Of a stretch of 12,073 nucleotides of DNA, positions 1 through 6,316 are shown piece after piece. The DNA is from an uncultured Gemmiger sp. (GTDB taxonomy: Bacteria; Bacillota; Clostridia; Oscillospirales; Ruminococcaceae), in the NCBI GenBank assembly GCA_944382805.1, contig CALWNS010000225.1:1-12073 (forward strand), written 5' to 3'. The notes beneath the pieces were generated by a model. That model saw only the letters and a list, made by a program, of their open reading frames with translations, did no database searches and had not been told where the DNA came from. Within the stretch, counting starts at the first letter, position 1. Every line of letters begins with the position of its first letter. Made by a program: the position numbers and the translations under genes.

Positions 1-20
1 AGATGACGAAAGAATGCCAT
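1..20 (-). CDS. Start of an unidentified gene (six codons only)
   Basis: An ATG at 20-18 on the minus strand opens a frame reading MAFFRH before the window ends. A purine-rich AGAGGG lies about six bases upstream, and a good promoter sits at 65-93, which would give a leader of roughly 38 bases. An in-frame TAA at 65-63 shows the frame does not come from the lipoprotein gene. Too little protein is visible to assign a function. The start is inferred from the promoter, ribosome-binding site and ATG together. Confidence 0.4.
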
Positions 21-64
21 AGTGATCCCTCTTTTCGTTGCGGATGTATTGTGGATACTTATTT

Positions 65-93
65 AGTATACCACCGCCGCCCGCAGAATACAA
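65..93 (-). promoter_or_regulatory. Sigma-A-type promoter reading off the left edge
   Basis: On the minus strand a -35 element TTGTAT (93-88) and a -10 element TATACT (70-65) are separated by exactly 17 bases. The -10 matches consensus at five of six positions and the -35 at three of six. The site lies just after the lipoprotein stop codon in a locally AT-rich stretch, and points at the ATG at position 20. No convincing terminator for the lipoprotein gene is visible in 1-102; a small CCGCA/TGCGG stem lies there but has no T-run. Confidence 0.5.
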
Positions 94-102
94 GTGCGGA
101 TC

Positions 103-1512
103 TTAGTAGCGGAAGGCCCCCTCCCACAAAGTTACCTCCCGCGCGCCTTCGGTGCTGCCCGCCAGCAGGCTGGCGTACGGGACCAGGCGGTAGCGGTAGC
201 CGCCGTCATAATAGCTGCACAGCAGGTCGCTGCCCAGTATTGCCTCCGGCCGTGCCAACTCCATCTGCCGGCTAAAATCATCCACCCGCTGTACCAGCTC
301 GCCGGTCTCGGCGCTGACCAGGGCCAGGTCCATGTTGTCTGTCTCGTCCCACAGGTCAAAGGCAAACAGGGGGCCGCTCTGCTCGCTTTGCAGGTAGATG
401 CAGTTGCCCGCGGTATACCACGCCTCCGTCAGTTGCAGGGCATATGCCGAACCGCCGTCCGCAGGCAGTTCCCCCGCCAGCGGATAGGCGCCAAGGCGCA
501 CGCCGACGTAGGCATCGTCCGCATCCCGGATGGTCTCGCAGGTGAGCAGCCGGTCCTGCGTCAGGCCGCAGTTTATGATCGGGTCGAAGCCGGCCGCGCT
601 GTATGTGAACAGCAGGCGGTCCTCGCCGGTGGCCAGGTCCCACAGGCGGTACTGGGTGGTCTGCGTATAGTACAGGCTGCCGGCCAGTGCGGTGCTGCCG
701 CCGATGGTCATCGCCTGCAGGTCCACCGGCGCGGCAGTCGCCGCATACAATACCCGGCTGCCGCCCATATAGGCGTTGCCGACCACGGCCCCGCGCTTTG
801 TCCCCCACGGGAACTCCTGTTCGGTCAGCGTGCCGTCCAGCCCCCAGCGCAGCAGCACCGTGCCGCCCAGCGGGTCGCTGAGCGTGCCGTAAAGCGCCGC
901 ATCGTCGGTATAGTTCCAGCTTACGCGGTCGGCCAGCCCGGCCGTGTCCGCGTCCAGCTGGCAGGCGAGCGTGCGGCCGCCGGGGTCCACGTACTCGATG
1001 CGGCAGGGCTGGCCGATCAGCGCGCGGCGCGCGGCCTGGGTGGCGGCGCGGTGGCCGGCGGGGGCCGCGGCTTCCTCCTCCAGGCGGGCGTACTCCTCGA
1101 TCGTCCGTTCCAGCTCCTCCCCGTCCGGCGCCATATAAATCAGGCAGAGCCGGCCGCCCAGCACCGCCAGCCGGTACGGGCCGGAAAGGGGCAGCCAGGC
1201 CGGGCACTGTTCGCCGTCGTGTTGGCAGCCCGCCCGCCCGCAGACCGGGGTCTGCACGCCGTCCGGCCCGATCTGGCAGATCACGCCCTCGTCGCCGCCC
1301 GGCCCGGCCGGTTCGATGTTGTAATAGGCGGCGCCGTCGTCCCGGCGGCGGGGCGTGATGGCGCCCGCGACCGCCACGGCGGGCGCGGCGGCCGGGGCCG
1401 GGGCGGCGCTTTCGGCCGTGGCGGCGGCCGGGGTTTGGGCCGGGGCGGCCGCGCAGGCCGCCAAAGCCAGCGCCAGCAGCGCCGCCGCGGCGCGCAGCAG
1501 TTGACGTTTCAT
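103..1512 (-). CDS. Putative lipoprotein with Cys/His cluster, last gene of two-component operon
   Basis: This 469-residue protein is probably exported and lipid-anchored. It starts with MKR, then a hydrophobic run and a lipobox ending LAAC, so Cys20 would be the lipidated residue. An Ala/Pro-rich linker follows to about residue 50. Residues 91-103 form a compact C-x4-C-x-H-x4-C cluster, resembling one I recall from extracytoplasmic clostridial lipoproteins and possibly binding metal or forming disulfides. The rest has many short strand-like segments with D/G turns (for example YRLWDLATGED), which fits a beta-propeller-like fold, though that is inference. The start has an excellent AGAGGAGG site six bases upstream. 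The gene follows the membrane-protein gene after 31 bases and is probably in the response regulator/kinase operon, so it may be a signal-sensing or accessory component. No enzyme motif is recognised. Confidence 0.75.
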   Translation of the reverse strand: MKRQLLRAAAALLALALAACAAAPAQTPAAATAESAAPAPAAAPAVAVAGAITPRRRDDGAAYYNIEPAGPGGDEGVICQIGPDGVQTPVCGRAGCQHDGEQCPAWLPLSGPYRLAVLGGRLCLIYMAPDGEELERTIEEYARLEEEAAAPAGHRAATQAARRALIGQPCRIEYVDPGGRTLACQLDADTAGLADRVSWNYTDDAALYGTLSDPLGGTVLLRWGLDGTLTEQEFPWGTKRGAVVGNAYMGGSRVLYAATAAPVDLQAMTIGGSTALAGSLYYTQTTQYRLWDLATGEDRLLFTYSAAGFDPIINCGLTQDRLLTCETIRDADDAYVGVRLGAYPLAGELPADGGSAYALQLTEAWYTAGNCIYLQSEQSGPLFAFDLWDETDNMDLALVSAETGELVQRVDDFSRQMELARPEAILGSDLLCSYYDGGYRYRLVPYASLLAGSTEGAREVTLWEGAFRY

Positions 1513-1543
1513 GGTTCCTCCTCTGTTTAGCGGCGGCCGGGGG

Positions 1544-2335
1544 TCAGCCCAGCGTCAGTTCCCGCACGCTCAGGTGCAGGCAGAAATAGCTTGCGCCCTC
1601 CGGCTGCTGCGGGACCAGCGGGCCGCTGCCGCCGGTCATCAGCACGCCGCCGCGCGCGCTGTACAGGCCGCTTTCGGCAAATGCGGTGCCCTGGGGCGGC
1701 GCCCAGTCGCCCAGGCCGTCCAGGTTGTTGTAGCGCACCCAGGCCTGCAAACAGGCCCCGATATCTGCCGCCGGGGCCGGCGATGGCGAGCGGACCCAGA
1801 TGGTAACGGGCAGCGAGGTCTTGCTTTCGATCACCACGGACAGGTCCGGGACGGTATCGTCCTGCTGCAAAAAGATGCTGATGCGCGTAAAGCCGAGCGA
1901 ATCGCTGCTGTAATAGCAGGCGTACTGGTTGGCGCTTTGCTCCAGGATGCCGCCGGCCACGCCGGCCCAGTGTTCGTCCAGCACGCCGGCCGCGGCCAGG
2001 TCCTGTACGCACCGGGCCAGGTATTCGTTCATGCTCCAGCCCGTGTTCATCGAATCCGGCAGTTCGCCGCTGGGGGCGTAGTACATCTGCCCCACCTCGT
2101 ATTCGCGCAGGCCTTCGCTGGCGGCCACGCCCTCCAGCTGGGCGCGCAGCTGGAGGATGAGGTAATAATCTTCGCCGCTGACGCTGGGCGAAGTATAGGG
2201 CGTGGTCATGGCGGCGGGGCGGTCCAGCAGGGCGGCGTCGCTGACGGCGAACCAGCCCAGCGGGACCAGCGCCAGCCCCAGCGCCGCCGCGGCGGCGGCC
2301 AGGACCGCCGCGCGGGGATTCAGGCGTTTTGGCAT
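1544..2335 (-). CDS. Membrane-anchored protein of unknown function in two-component operon
   Basis: This 263-residue protein has a short basic N-terminus (MPKRLNPR), one hydrophobic segment at about 9-31 and no lipobox cysteine. It is most likely tethered to the membrane with the rest outside. The body (about 50-263) is a mixed globular sequence with no motif I recognise; residues 55-135 look helical and the later part strand-rich. The ATG is preceded by AAGGAGG eight bases upstream. Its first 16 bases overlap the end of the kinase frame in another frame, so translation is probably coupled to the kinase. The TAG inside the kinase gene could therefore lower expression of this protein. Coding potential, ribosome-binding site and tight packing make the gene credible; the function is open. 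Confidence 0.75.
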   Translation of the reverse strand: MPKRLNPRAAVLAAAAAALGLALVPLGWFAVSDAALLDRPAAMTTPYTSPSVSGEDYYLILQLRAQLEGVAASEGLREYEVGQMYYAPSGELPDSMNTGWSMNEYLARCVQDLAAAGVLDEHWAGVAGGILEQSANQYACYYSSDSLGFTRISIFLQQDDTVPDLSVVIESKTSLPVTIWVRSPSPAPAADIGACLQAWVRYNNLDGLGDWAPPQGTAFAESGLYSARGGVLMTGGSGPLVPQQPEGASYFCLHLSVRELTLG

Positions 2336-2718
2336 GGCGCGGCCTCCTTCCTTACGGGTTCGGCGCGGCGCAGCGCCAGGGTGACGGCGGTGCCGCGGCC
2401 GGGCGTGCTTTCAAACCGCAGGGCCGTGCCGTGGGCCTGGGCGATGCGGGCGCACAGCGCCAGCCCCAGGCCGCTGCCGCCCTGCCTGCGCGCGCGGGAC
2501 TTATCCACCATATAAAACGGTTCGGTCACGCGGGCCAGCTGGTCGGGCGGGATGCCGCAGCCGTGGTCGCGCACCGTAACGGCGACGGTATCGCCCGCCG
2601 GGGCCGCCGCAACTTCGATGCGCCCGCCGGGGCCGGCCTTGGCGGCGTTGGTGATCAGGTTGAGCAGCAGGTCACACAAAAGGTCGGCGTCGCCCTGCAC
2701 CCACAGCCCGCCGGGCGT
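2320..2718 (-). pseudogene. Detached ATPase (HATPase_c) domain of the histidine kinase, after in-frame TAG
   Basis: This stretch continues in the same reading frame as the kinase at 2719-3750, after a TAG at 2721-2719. It encodes the complete catalytic ATP-binding domain: N box DLLLNLITNAAK, G1 box DHGCGIPP, F-box region TEPFYMVD and G2 box GGSGLGLAL, ending at TGA 2322-2320. No frameshift or other damage is seen, so the break is a single codon and probably recent, or a sequencing error. The domain could be made separately only from a weak start, such as GTG at 2700-2698, which has no clear ribosome-binding site. The end overlaps the next gene by 16 bases. Without readthrough or restart the domain is lost and the kinase could not autophosphorylate. 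Confidence 0.8.
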
Positions 2719-3750
2719 CTAGGCCACGGCGGCGCCGTTTTGGCGCAAAAGGGGCGCGGCGCTGCGCACGGCCTGGGCGGCGGCCGCGTCCAGGCTGACG
2801 GGGCCAAGGGCCAGTTCCTCCTCGTCCAGGTGCAGCAGCTGCAGCAGCTTGCCGGCCAGGTCCTCCAGCCGCTTGGCTTCGTGGTAGATGGCGCCGGCGG
2901 CTTCGCGCTGTTCGGCGGGGTCTGGCTGCATGGTGCGCAAAAGGTCCGCGTACCCCAAAATGCCGGTCATGGGGGTTTTCAGCTCATGGGTGAACGCGCC
3001 CATAAAATCCTCGCGCTGGCGCACCGAAAGTTCCAGCGCGGCGACTTTTTCCTGCACGGCGGCGGCCATGCGGTCAAAGCTTTCGCTCAGTTCACCGATC
3101 TCGTCGCCGGTATGTATGTCGGTGCGCAGGGCGTAGTCGCCGGCGGCCATGCGGCTGCTGGCCCTGGTCAGCAGCGCCAGCGGCCGGGTGAGCCGGTGGG
3201 AAAGCGCGGCCGCCACCGCGCCGGCCGCGGCCAGCACGGCGGCTTCCAGCATAAAAAAGCGGCGCAGGCTGCGCGTGCGCGCGGCGAACGCTTCGGTCAG
3301 ATCAAAGGCGGAATACAGCGTAAGCCCGCCCAAAAGGTCGCTGCGGTAGACCCGCCACACCCGCCCGTCCGCGCGGGTGATGACCGCCTGCCCCGCGCCG
3401 GGCAGCTTGCCGGCCCACCCGGCGGGGAAGCTGGAATCGTAGGCCTGTTCCAGCGGGGCGGGGCCTTCCGCCGTGCGCGGCAGCAGCGCGCGCACCTGGT
3501 CGGGCGCGCCGCCCAGCCGCTGGCCGAACGCCTGGATGGCCGCGCGGTCCACGGCTTCGCCCTGGCGCAGCAGGGCCAGGACCTCGTTTTCCACCGCGGC
3601 GCACACCAGCCCGTGCTGGCCCTGTTCCTGCTGCCCGCTGGAGGAAAGGTGGTCGGTAAAATCGCCGTACAGCAGCGCGCTGCCGCCCAGCGAAAAAAAC
3701 GCGACCACGACCAGCAGCATACTGCACACCAGTTTTGCCGAAAAGCGCAT
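2719..3750 (-). CDS. Sensor histidine kinase, N-terminal and DHp part, truncated by TAG
   Basis: This 343-residue product is the front of a membrane histidine kinase that should phosphorylate the neighbouring regulator. It has TM1 at about 7-27, an extracytoplasmic sensor region to about 160, TM2 at about 165-187, a HAMP linker at about 185-238 and a DHp domain whose phosphoacceptor His255 lies in THELKTP. The frame stops at TAG (2721-2719) just before the ATPase domain, which continues intact in the same frame to 2320. The whole would be about 476 residues, a normal length for the family. The ATG at 3750 has AGGGGGG six bases upstream and lies 14 bases after the regulator stop codon. The longer frame up to 3897 overlaps the regulator and is rejected. 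A CAG-to-TAG change is the simplest origin. TAG also ends the regulator and dehydratase genes here, so it is an ordinary stop in this genome. Confidence 0.85.
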   Translation of the reverse strand: MRFSAKLVCSMLLVVVAFFSLGGSALLYGDFTDHLSSSGQQEQGQHGLVCAAVENEVLALLRQGEAVDRAAIQAFGQRLGGAPDQVRALLPRTAEGPAPLEQAYDSSFPAGWAGKLPGAGQAVITRADGRVWRVYRSDLLGGLTLYSAFDLTEAFAARTRSLRRFFMLEAAVLAAAGAVAAALSHRLTRPLALLTRASSRMAAGDYALRTDIHTGDEIGELSESFDRMAAAVQEKVAALELSVRQREDFMGAFTHELKTPMTGILGYADLLRTMQPDPAEQREAAGAIYHEAKRLEDLAGKLLQLLHLDEEELALGPVSLDAAAAQAVRSAAPLLRQNGAAVA

Positions 3751-3764
3751 GGCGGTCCCCCCTG

Positions 3765-4427
3765 CTAGTCCTCTTTGCGCAGGCGGTAGCCCACGCGGTA
3801 CACGGTTTCGATCTGATGGTCCTGCCAGCCCAGCTTTTTGCGCAGGCGCTGGATGTGCAGGTCCAGCGTGCGGGTATCGGCCAGTTCCGCGCCCCACACG
3901 CGCTCGTACAATACGTCGCGGTACAGCGCCGCGCCGCGGTTGCGCAGCAGCTGTTCCAGCAGCGCGAACTCCCGCGGGGTCAGCTCCACCGGGCTGCCGT
4001 CCGCCCGGGTGACGGTGCGGCCCACCGCGTCCAGCGTGACGCCGAACGCCTGCAGCAGCCGCCCGCCGCGGCCGGTGCGGCGCAGCACGGCCTCCACGCG
4101 GGCCAGCAGCTCTTCGACCGCAAAGGGCTTGACCAGGTAGTCGTCCGCGCCCAGGCTCAGCCCGCGCACGCGGTCTTTGGTGGTCGTTTTGGCGGTGATA
4201 AAAATGACCGGCGTGCCCATGGGCCGCAGGTAGTCCAGCAGCTCGTAGCCGTCCAGCCCCGGCAGCATGATGTCCAGCAGCGCCAGGTCAAAGTCGTGCG
4301 CTTCGATCAGGTCGGCGGCGGCCAGGCCGTCGTGCGCCACGGTGCATTCGTAGCCGGCGCGCTTTAAGCTGACTTCGATCAGGCGCGCGATGGTGGCTTC
4401 GTCCTCTACGATCAGGATACGGTTCAA
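3765..4427 (-). CDS. OmpR/PhoB-family response regulator
   Basis: This DNA-binding regulator is phosphorylated by the adjacent histidine kinase. With the TTG start at 4427 it has 220 residues. The receiver domain (2-115) has acidic pair E8-D9, phosphoacceptor Asp52 in LLDIMLPG, Thr78 in FITAK and Lys100 in YLVKPF. The OmpR-type winged helix (about 125-220) includes LTPREFALLEQLLRN, a VWG segment, TLDLHIQRLRKKLG and the final YRVGYRL hairpin. An upstream in-frame ATG at 4466 would add 13 residues (LEPEKEKGAYAA...), but that stretch is the purine-rich leader itself: GAAGGGGG lies 11 bases before the TTG, while the ATG has no ribosome-binding site and may be part of a -10 box (TATGCT). Asp52 also fits family numbering. 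It is the first gene of the operon, ends in TAG and is followed 14 bases later by the kinase. Confidence 0.93.
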   Translation of the reverse strand: MNRILIVEDEATIARLIEVSLKRAGYECTVAHDGLAAADLIEAHDFDLALLDIMLPGLDGYELLDYLRPMGTPVIFITAKTTTKDRVRGLSLGADDYLVKPFAVEELLARVEAVLRRTGRGGRLLQAFGVTLDAVGRTVTRADGSPVELTPREFALLEQLLRNRGAALYRDVLYERVWGAELADTRTLDLHIQRLRKKLGWQDHQIETVYRVGYRLRKED

Positions 4428-4472
4428 AGCGGCATACGCCCCCTTCTCTTTCTCTGGTTCCAGCATAGTTTT

Positions 4473-4493
4473 TGCTTGTATCTGCTTTGTATC
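4473..4493 (-). repeat. Tandem direct repeat, candidate response-regulator operator
   Basis: Read on the minus strand, GATACAAAGCA is followed immediately by GATACAAGCA. The two units match at ten positions with one extra A in the first. They are one helical turn apart and lie directly upstream of the regulator gene, between the terminator of the HAD gene and a possible -10 box TATGCT at 4467-4462. OmpR/PhoB-family regulators usually bind as head-to-tail dimers to tandem repeats with about 11-bp spacing near the -35 region. This is therefore a plausible autoregulatory site; no good -35 hexamer accompanies the -10, as is common at activator-dependent promoters. The role is inferred. Confidence 0.5.
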
Positions 4494-4494
4494 C

Positions 4495-4527
4495 AAAAAG
4501 CAAAAAAGGCCCCCGCGGGGGCCTTTT
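4495..4527 (-). terminator. Strong intrinsic terminator of the HAD gene
   Basis: A perfect 24-bp self-complementary sequence (4504-4527) with core GGCCCCCGCGGGGGCC follows the HAD stop codon by ten bases. On the minus strand it is followed by TTTTTT, GC and TTTTT. This is a textbook rho-independent terminator. On the plus strand only TTTT follows the stem, and no plus-strand gene ends here. It insulates the HAD gene from the two-component operon that begins just downstream. Confidence 0.9.
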
Positions 4528-4537
4528 ACGCGCTGGC

Positions 4538-5380
4538 TCAGCCGTGCAGGGCGCTGCGCAAAGCGGCCAGCAGCTGGTTCTGGTATTCGGGGCTGAAGGT
4601 GCCGTGCAGCAGCTTGGGCAGGGCTTCCTCCTGCAGGCGGCGCCAGCTTTCGGCTTCCCGCCCCGGCAGGATGGGCACAAAGGCCACGCCGTTGGCCGCG
4701 GCGGCCTGGGCGTCGCCCATGGCGTCGCCCACCATCATGACCTTGCGGCTTTCGTACCCGCAGGCCAGCATGACGGCGATGGAGTTGGCCTTGCTGCCCA
4801 CCTCCTGGCCAAAGATCACGTCGGCGTGGCGGGCCAGGCCGTAGCGGGTCCATTCGCTTTCGATGGCCGATTCGTTGGCGGCCGAAACGACCGCCACATC
4901 GGCCACGGCGTGCAGCTGGCGCAGGCTGGCCTCCACCCCGGGGAAGGGTTCGAACGTGGGTTCCAGCACGCGGATGCGGCGGTTGCAGGCGTTGTTCCAT
5001 TCCTGCAGTTTGCGCAGCGCCACGCTGCCGGTGCGCACCAGTTCCTGCTGCAGGCTGCCGGTGCGCCGCTCGGTGGCGGTGTAGACCCAGGCGGCGATGT
5101 CCTCGGCGCCGGGGACCTCGATGCCGCGGTTTTTGAGCCGGTCGAACACCTGCACCACGCTTTCAAAGCGGGAGATGCCGCGGGTGATGCCGGAAAGGTT
5201 GATCTCCTCCCAGGCGGCGGTGACAAAATCGGCCTGATCGTCCAGCGAGAACACGCGGATCAGCTCCGGGCAGAACACCGTGGTGTGCTTGATGCGCACC
5301 GTGTCCATCACGCAGCCGTCTGAATCCAGGCAGACCAGAAATTCCCGCCGTTTTACAAAATCCGTCAGCACGCTTGCCAT
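4538..5380 (-). CDS. HAD-superfamily hydrolase (phosphatase-like)
   Basis: This 280-residue, probably cytoplasmic protein has all four haloacid dehalogenase motifs. Motif I is LDSDGCVMD, with nucleophile Asp19 and acid/base Asp21. Motif II is VVSAANE (Ser166), motif III has Lys197 in GSKAN, and motif IV is VGDAMGD (Asp219, Asp223). A large helical cap of about 130 residues between motifs I and II marks a C1-type cap, as in phosphoglycolate or sugar-phosphate phosphatases. It presumably hydrolyses a small phosphate ester; the substrate cannot be told. The ATG has GAAGGGGG nine bases upstream. The gene stands alone between a good promoter at 5427-5455 and a strong terminator. A second possible role, phosphonate or sugar-phosphate turnover, is not supported by any neighbour. 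Confidence 0.88.
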   Translation of the reverse strand: MASVLTDFVKRREFLVCLDSDGCVMDTVRIKHTTVFCPELIRVFSLDDQADFVTAAWEEINLSGITRGISRFESVVQVFDRLKNRGIEVPGAEDIAAWVYTATERRTGSLQQELVRTGSVALRKLQEWNNACNRRIRVLEPTFEPFPGVEASLRQLHAVADVAVVSAANESAIESEWTRYGLARHADVIFGQEVGSKANSIAVMLACGYESRKVMMVGDAMGDAQAAAANGVAFVPILPGREAESWRRLQEEALPKLLHGTFSPEYQNQLLAALRSALHG

Positions 5381-5426
5381 TGCGCCAGGCCCCCTTCACC
5401 CGCAAAAGAATCAAAGTCCTTTGTTA

Positions 5427-5455
5427 ATCATACCAGACCCCGCGGCAAAAGCCAA
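5427..5455 (-). promoter_or_regulatory. Promoter of the HAD hydrolase gene
   Basis: On the minus strand a -35 element TTGGCT (5455-5450) and a -10 element TATGAT (5432-5427) are 17 bases apart. The -10 is preceded by TGG, giving an extended -10 (TGGTATGAT). Each hexamer matches sigma-A consensus at four or five of six positions. The expected transcript would begin near 5420, about 40 bases before the ATG. The position in the 151-base gap after the sirtuin stop codon suggests the HAD gene is transcribed independently. Confidence 0.7.
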
Positions 5456-5476
5456 GTACTTTTGTGAAAATAGTCG

Positions 5477-5488
5477 GTAAAATTTTAC
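5477..5488. repeat. 12-bp perfect palindrome upstream of the HAD promoter
   Basis: GTAAAATTTTAC is a perfect palindrome about 20 bases upstream of the HAD -35 box, in an AT-rich patch within otherwise very GC-rich DNA. An imperfect palindrome ACTTTTGTGAAAATAGT (5458-5474) lies between the two. It could be an operator or an upstream AT-rich element, or simply the end of the sirtuin transcript. It has no T-run that would make it a terminator. No regulator can be named. Confidence 0.35.
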
Positions 5489-5531
5489 GAATTGTCTGTT
5501 TTTTTCAGCGAACCATTTGCGATACGGCCCG

Positions 5532-6257
5532 TTAAGCCTGTTCGCCCAGCGCCTGCCCGATGGGCATATGCAGAACCAGGTCCGCCCGGGCATCGGCCGG
5601 GGTGGGCTGTTTGTTGATGACGACCAGCCCGTCGCCGTTAAAGTAGCCCAGCAGCCCCGCCGCCGGGTACACCACCAGGCTGGTGCCGCCCACGATGAGC
5701 AGGTCGGCCCGGCGGATGGCGTTGACCGCGCCCTCCAGCACATCGGGGTCCAGGCCCTCCTCGTACAGGACCACGTCCGGCTTGACCAGGCCGCCGCATT
5801 CGGTGCAGTGGGGCACGCCGTCGCCGGCCCGGCCAGCCTGCTCGATGAAGTCCACGGGGTAAAATTTGCCGCAGCGCGTGCAGTAGTTGCGCAGCGTAGA
5901 GCCGTGCAGCTCAAACACCGCCTTGCTGCCGGCCGCCTGGTGCAGGCCGTCGATGTTCTGGGTGACGACGGCCTTGCACTTGCCCGCGCGTTCCAGGGCG
6001 GCCAGGCGCAGGTGGGCGGCGTTGGGCTTTGCGCCGTGGACGATGAGCTTTTCGCGGTAAAAGCGGTAAAATTCGGCCGTGTGCTGCACAAAAAAGCTGT
6101 GCGAGAGCATGACTTCGGGCGGGTAGGCGAATTTTTGGTGGTACAGGCCGTCCACGCTGCGGAAATCCGGGATGCCGCTTTCGGTCGAGACGCCCGCCCC
6201 GCCGAAAAAGACGATCCGCTTGCTTTTGGCGATCCATTGTTCCAGTTCGGGTACCAT
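5532..6257 (-). CDS. cobB: NAD-dependent protein deacylase, Sir2/CobB family sirtuin
   Basis: This 241-residue sirtuin removes acyl groups from protein lysines, using NAD and releasing nicotinamide and O-acyl-ADP-ribose in the cytoplasm. The full set of motifs is visible. GAGVSTESGIPDFRS (20-34) binds NAD, TQNIDGLHQAAG (99-110) lines the active site, and His118 in ELHGS is the catalytic base. Cys126/129 and Cys151/154 are the zinc ligands. GGTSLVVYPAA (190-200) completes the NAD site. Length is normal for a single-domain bacterial sirtuin. The Y-x-x-R signature of SIRT5-type desuccinylases is not clearly present (the region reads FYRFYREK), so deacetylase activity is the best guess. The ATG has AAAGGAG about nine bases upstream. 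It is divergent from the NAD(P)H-hydrate dehydratase across 59 bases. Confidence 0.96.
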   Translation of the reverse strand: MVPELEQWIAKSKRIVFFGGAGVSTESGIPDFRSVDGLYHQKFAYPPEVMLSHSFFVQHTAEFYRFYREKLIVHGAKPNAAHLRLAALERAGKCKAVVTQNIDGLHQAAGSKAVFELHGSTLRNYCTRCGKFYPVDFIEQAGRAGDGVPHCTECGGLVKPDVVLYEEGLDPDVLEGAVNAIRRADLLIVGGTSLVVYPAAGLLGYFNGDGLVVINKQPTPADARADLVLHMPIGQALGEQA

Positions 6258-6261
6258 GGTG

Positions 6262-6291
6262 TTGCGCTCCTTTCCCGGTTTACGGTATAAT
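6262..6291 (+). promoter_or_regulatory. Promoter of nnrD in the divergent cobB-nnrD gap
   Basis: A perfect TATAAT (6286-6291) lies 18 bases after a weak TTGCGC (6262-6267) on the plus strand. Transcription would begin near 6298, giving a short leader containing the ribosome-binding site AAAGGCGG (6303-6309). The same AT-rich patch read on the minus strand offers TACAAT or TTATAC as a -10 for the sirtuin gene, without a clear -35. The two divergent promoters would then overlap. Confidence 0.6.
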
Positions 6292-6316
6292 TGTAAAAAC
6301 GAAAGGCGGTGTGCTT

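Noticed and set aside
71..105. Possible terminator after the lipoprotein gene (CCGCA/TGCGG stem)
   Set aside because: The stem is only five pairs with a nine-base loop and no T-run; the overlapping promoter explains the region better.
94..1530. 478-codon open frame on the plus strand opposite the lipoprotein gene
   Set aside because: It is Arg/Gln/Ala/Gly-rich without domains, lacks a ribosome-binding site, and is the usual antisense shadow of GC-rich coding sequence. The minus-strand protein has a lipobox and a good SD.
2716..2724. Reassignment of TAG to an amino acid (recoding or pyrrolysine) in the kinase
   Set aside because: TAG ends the response regulator and nnrD genes in this window, each at the natural end of its family, so TAG is an ordinary stop. 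Suppression cannot be fully excluded but is not favoured.
2329..3768. 479-codon plus-strand open frame opposite the histidine kinase
   Set aside because: The minus strand shows a full set of kinase motifs; the plus-strand product is low-complexity and shows no family features.
4466..5000. Extension of the response regulator to a 411-residue protein
   Set aside because: The extra region lies opposite to and beyond the HAD gene end and terminator in another frame, and has no recognisable domain.
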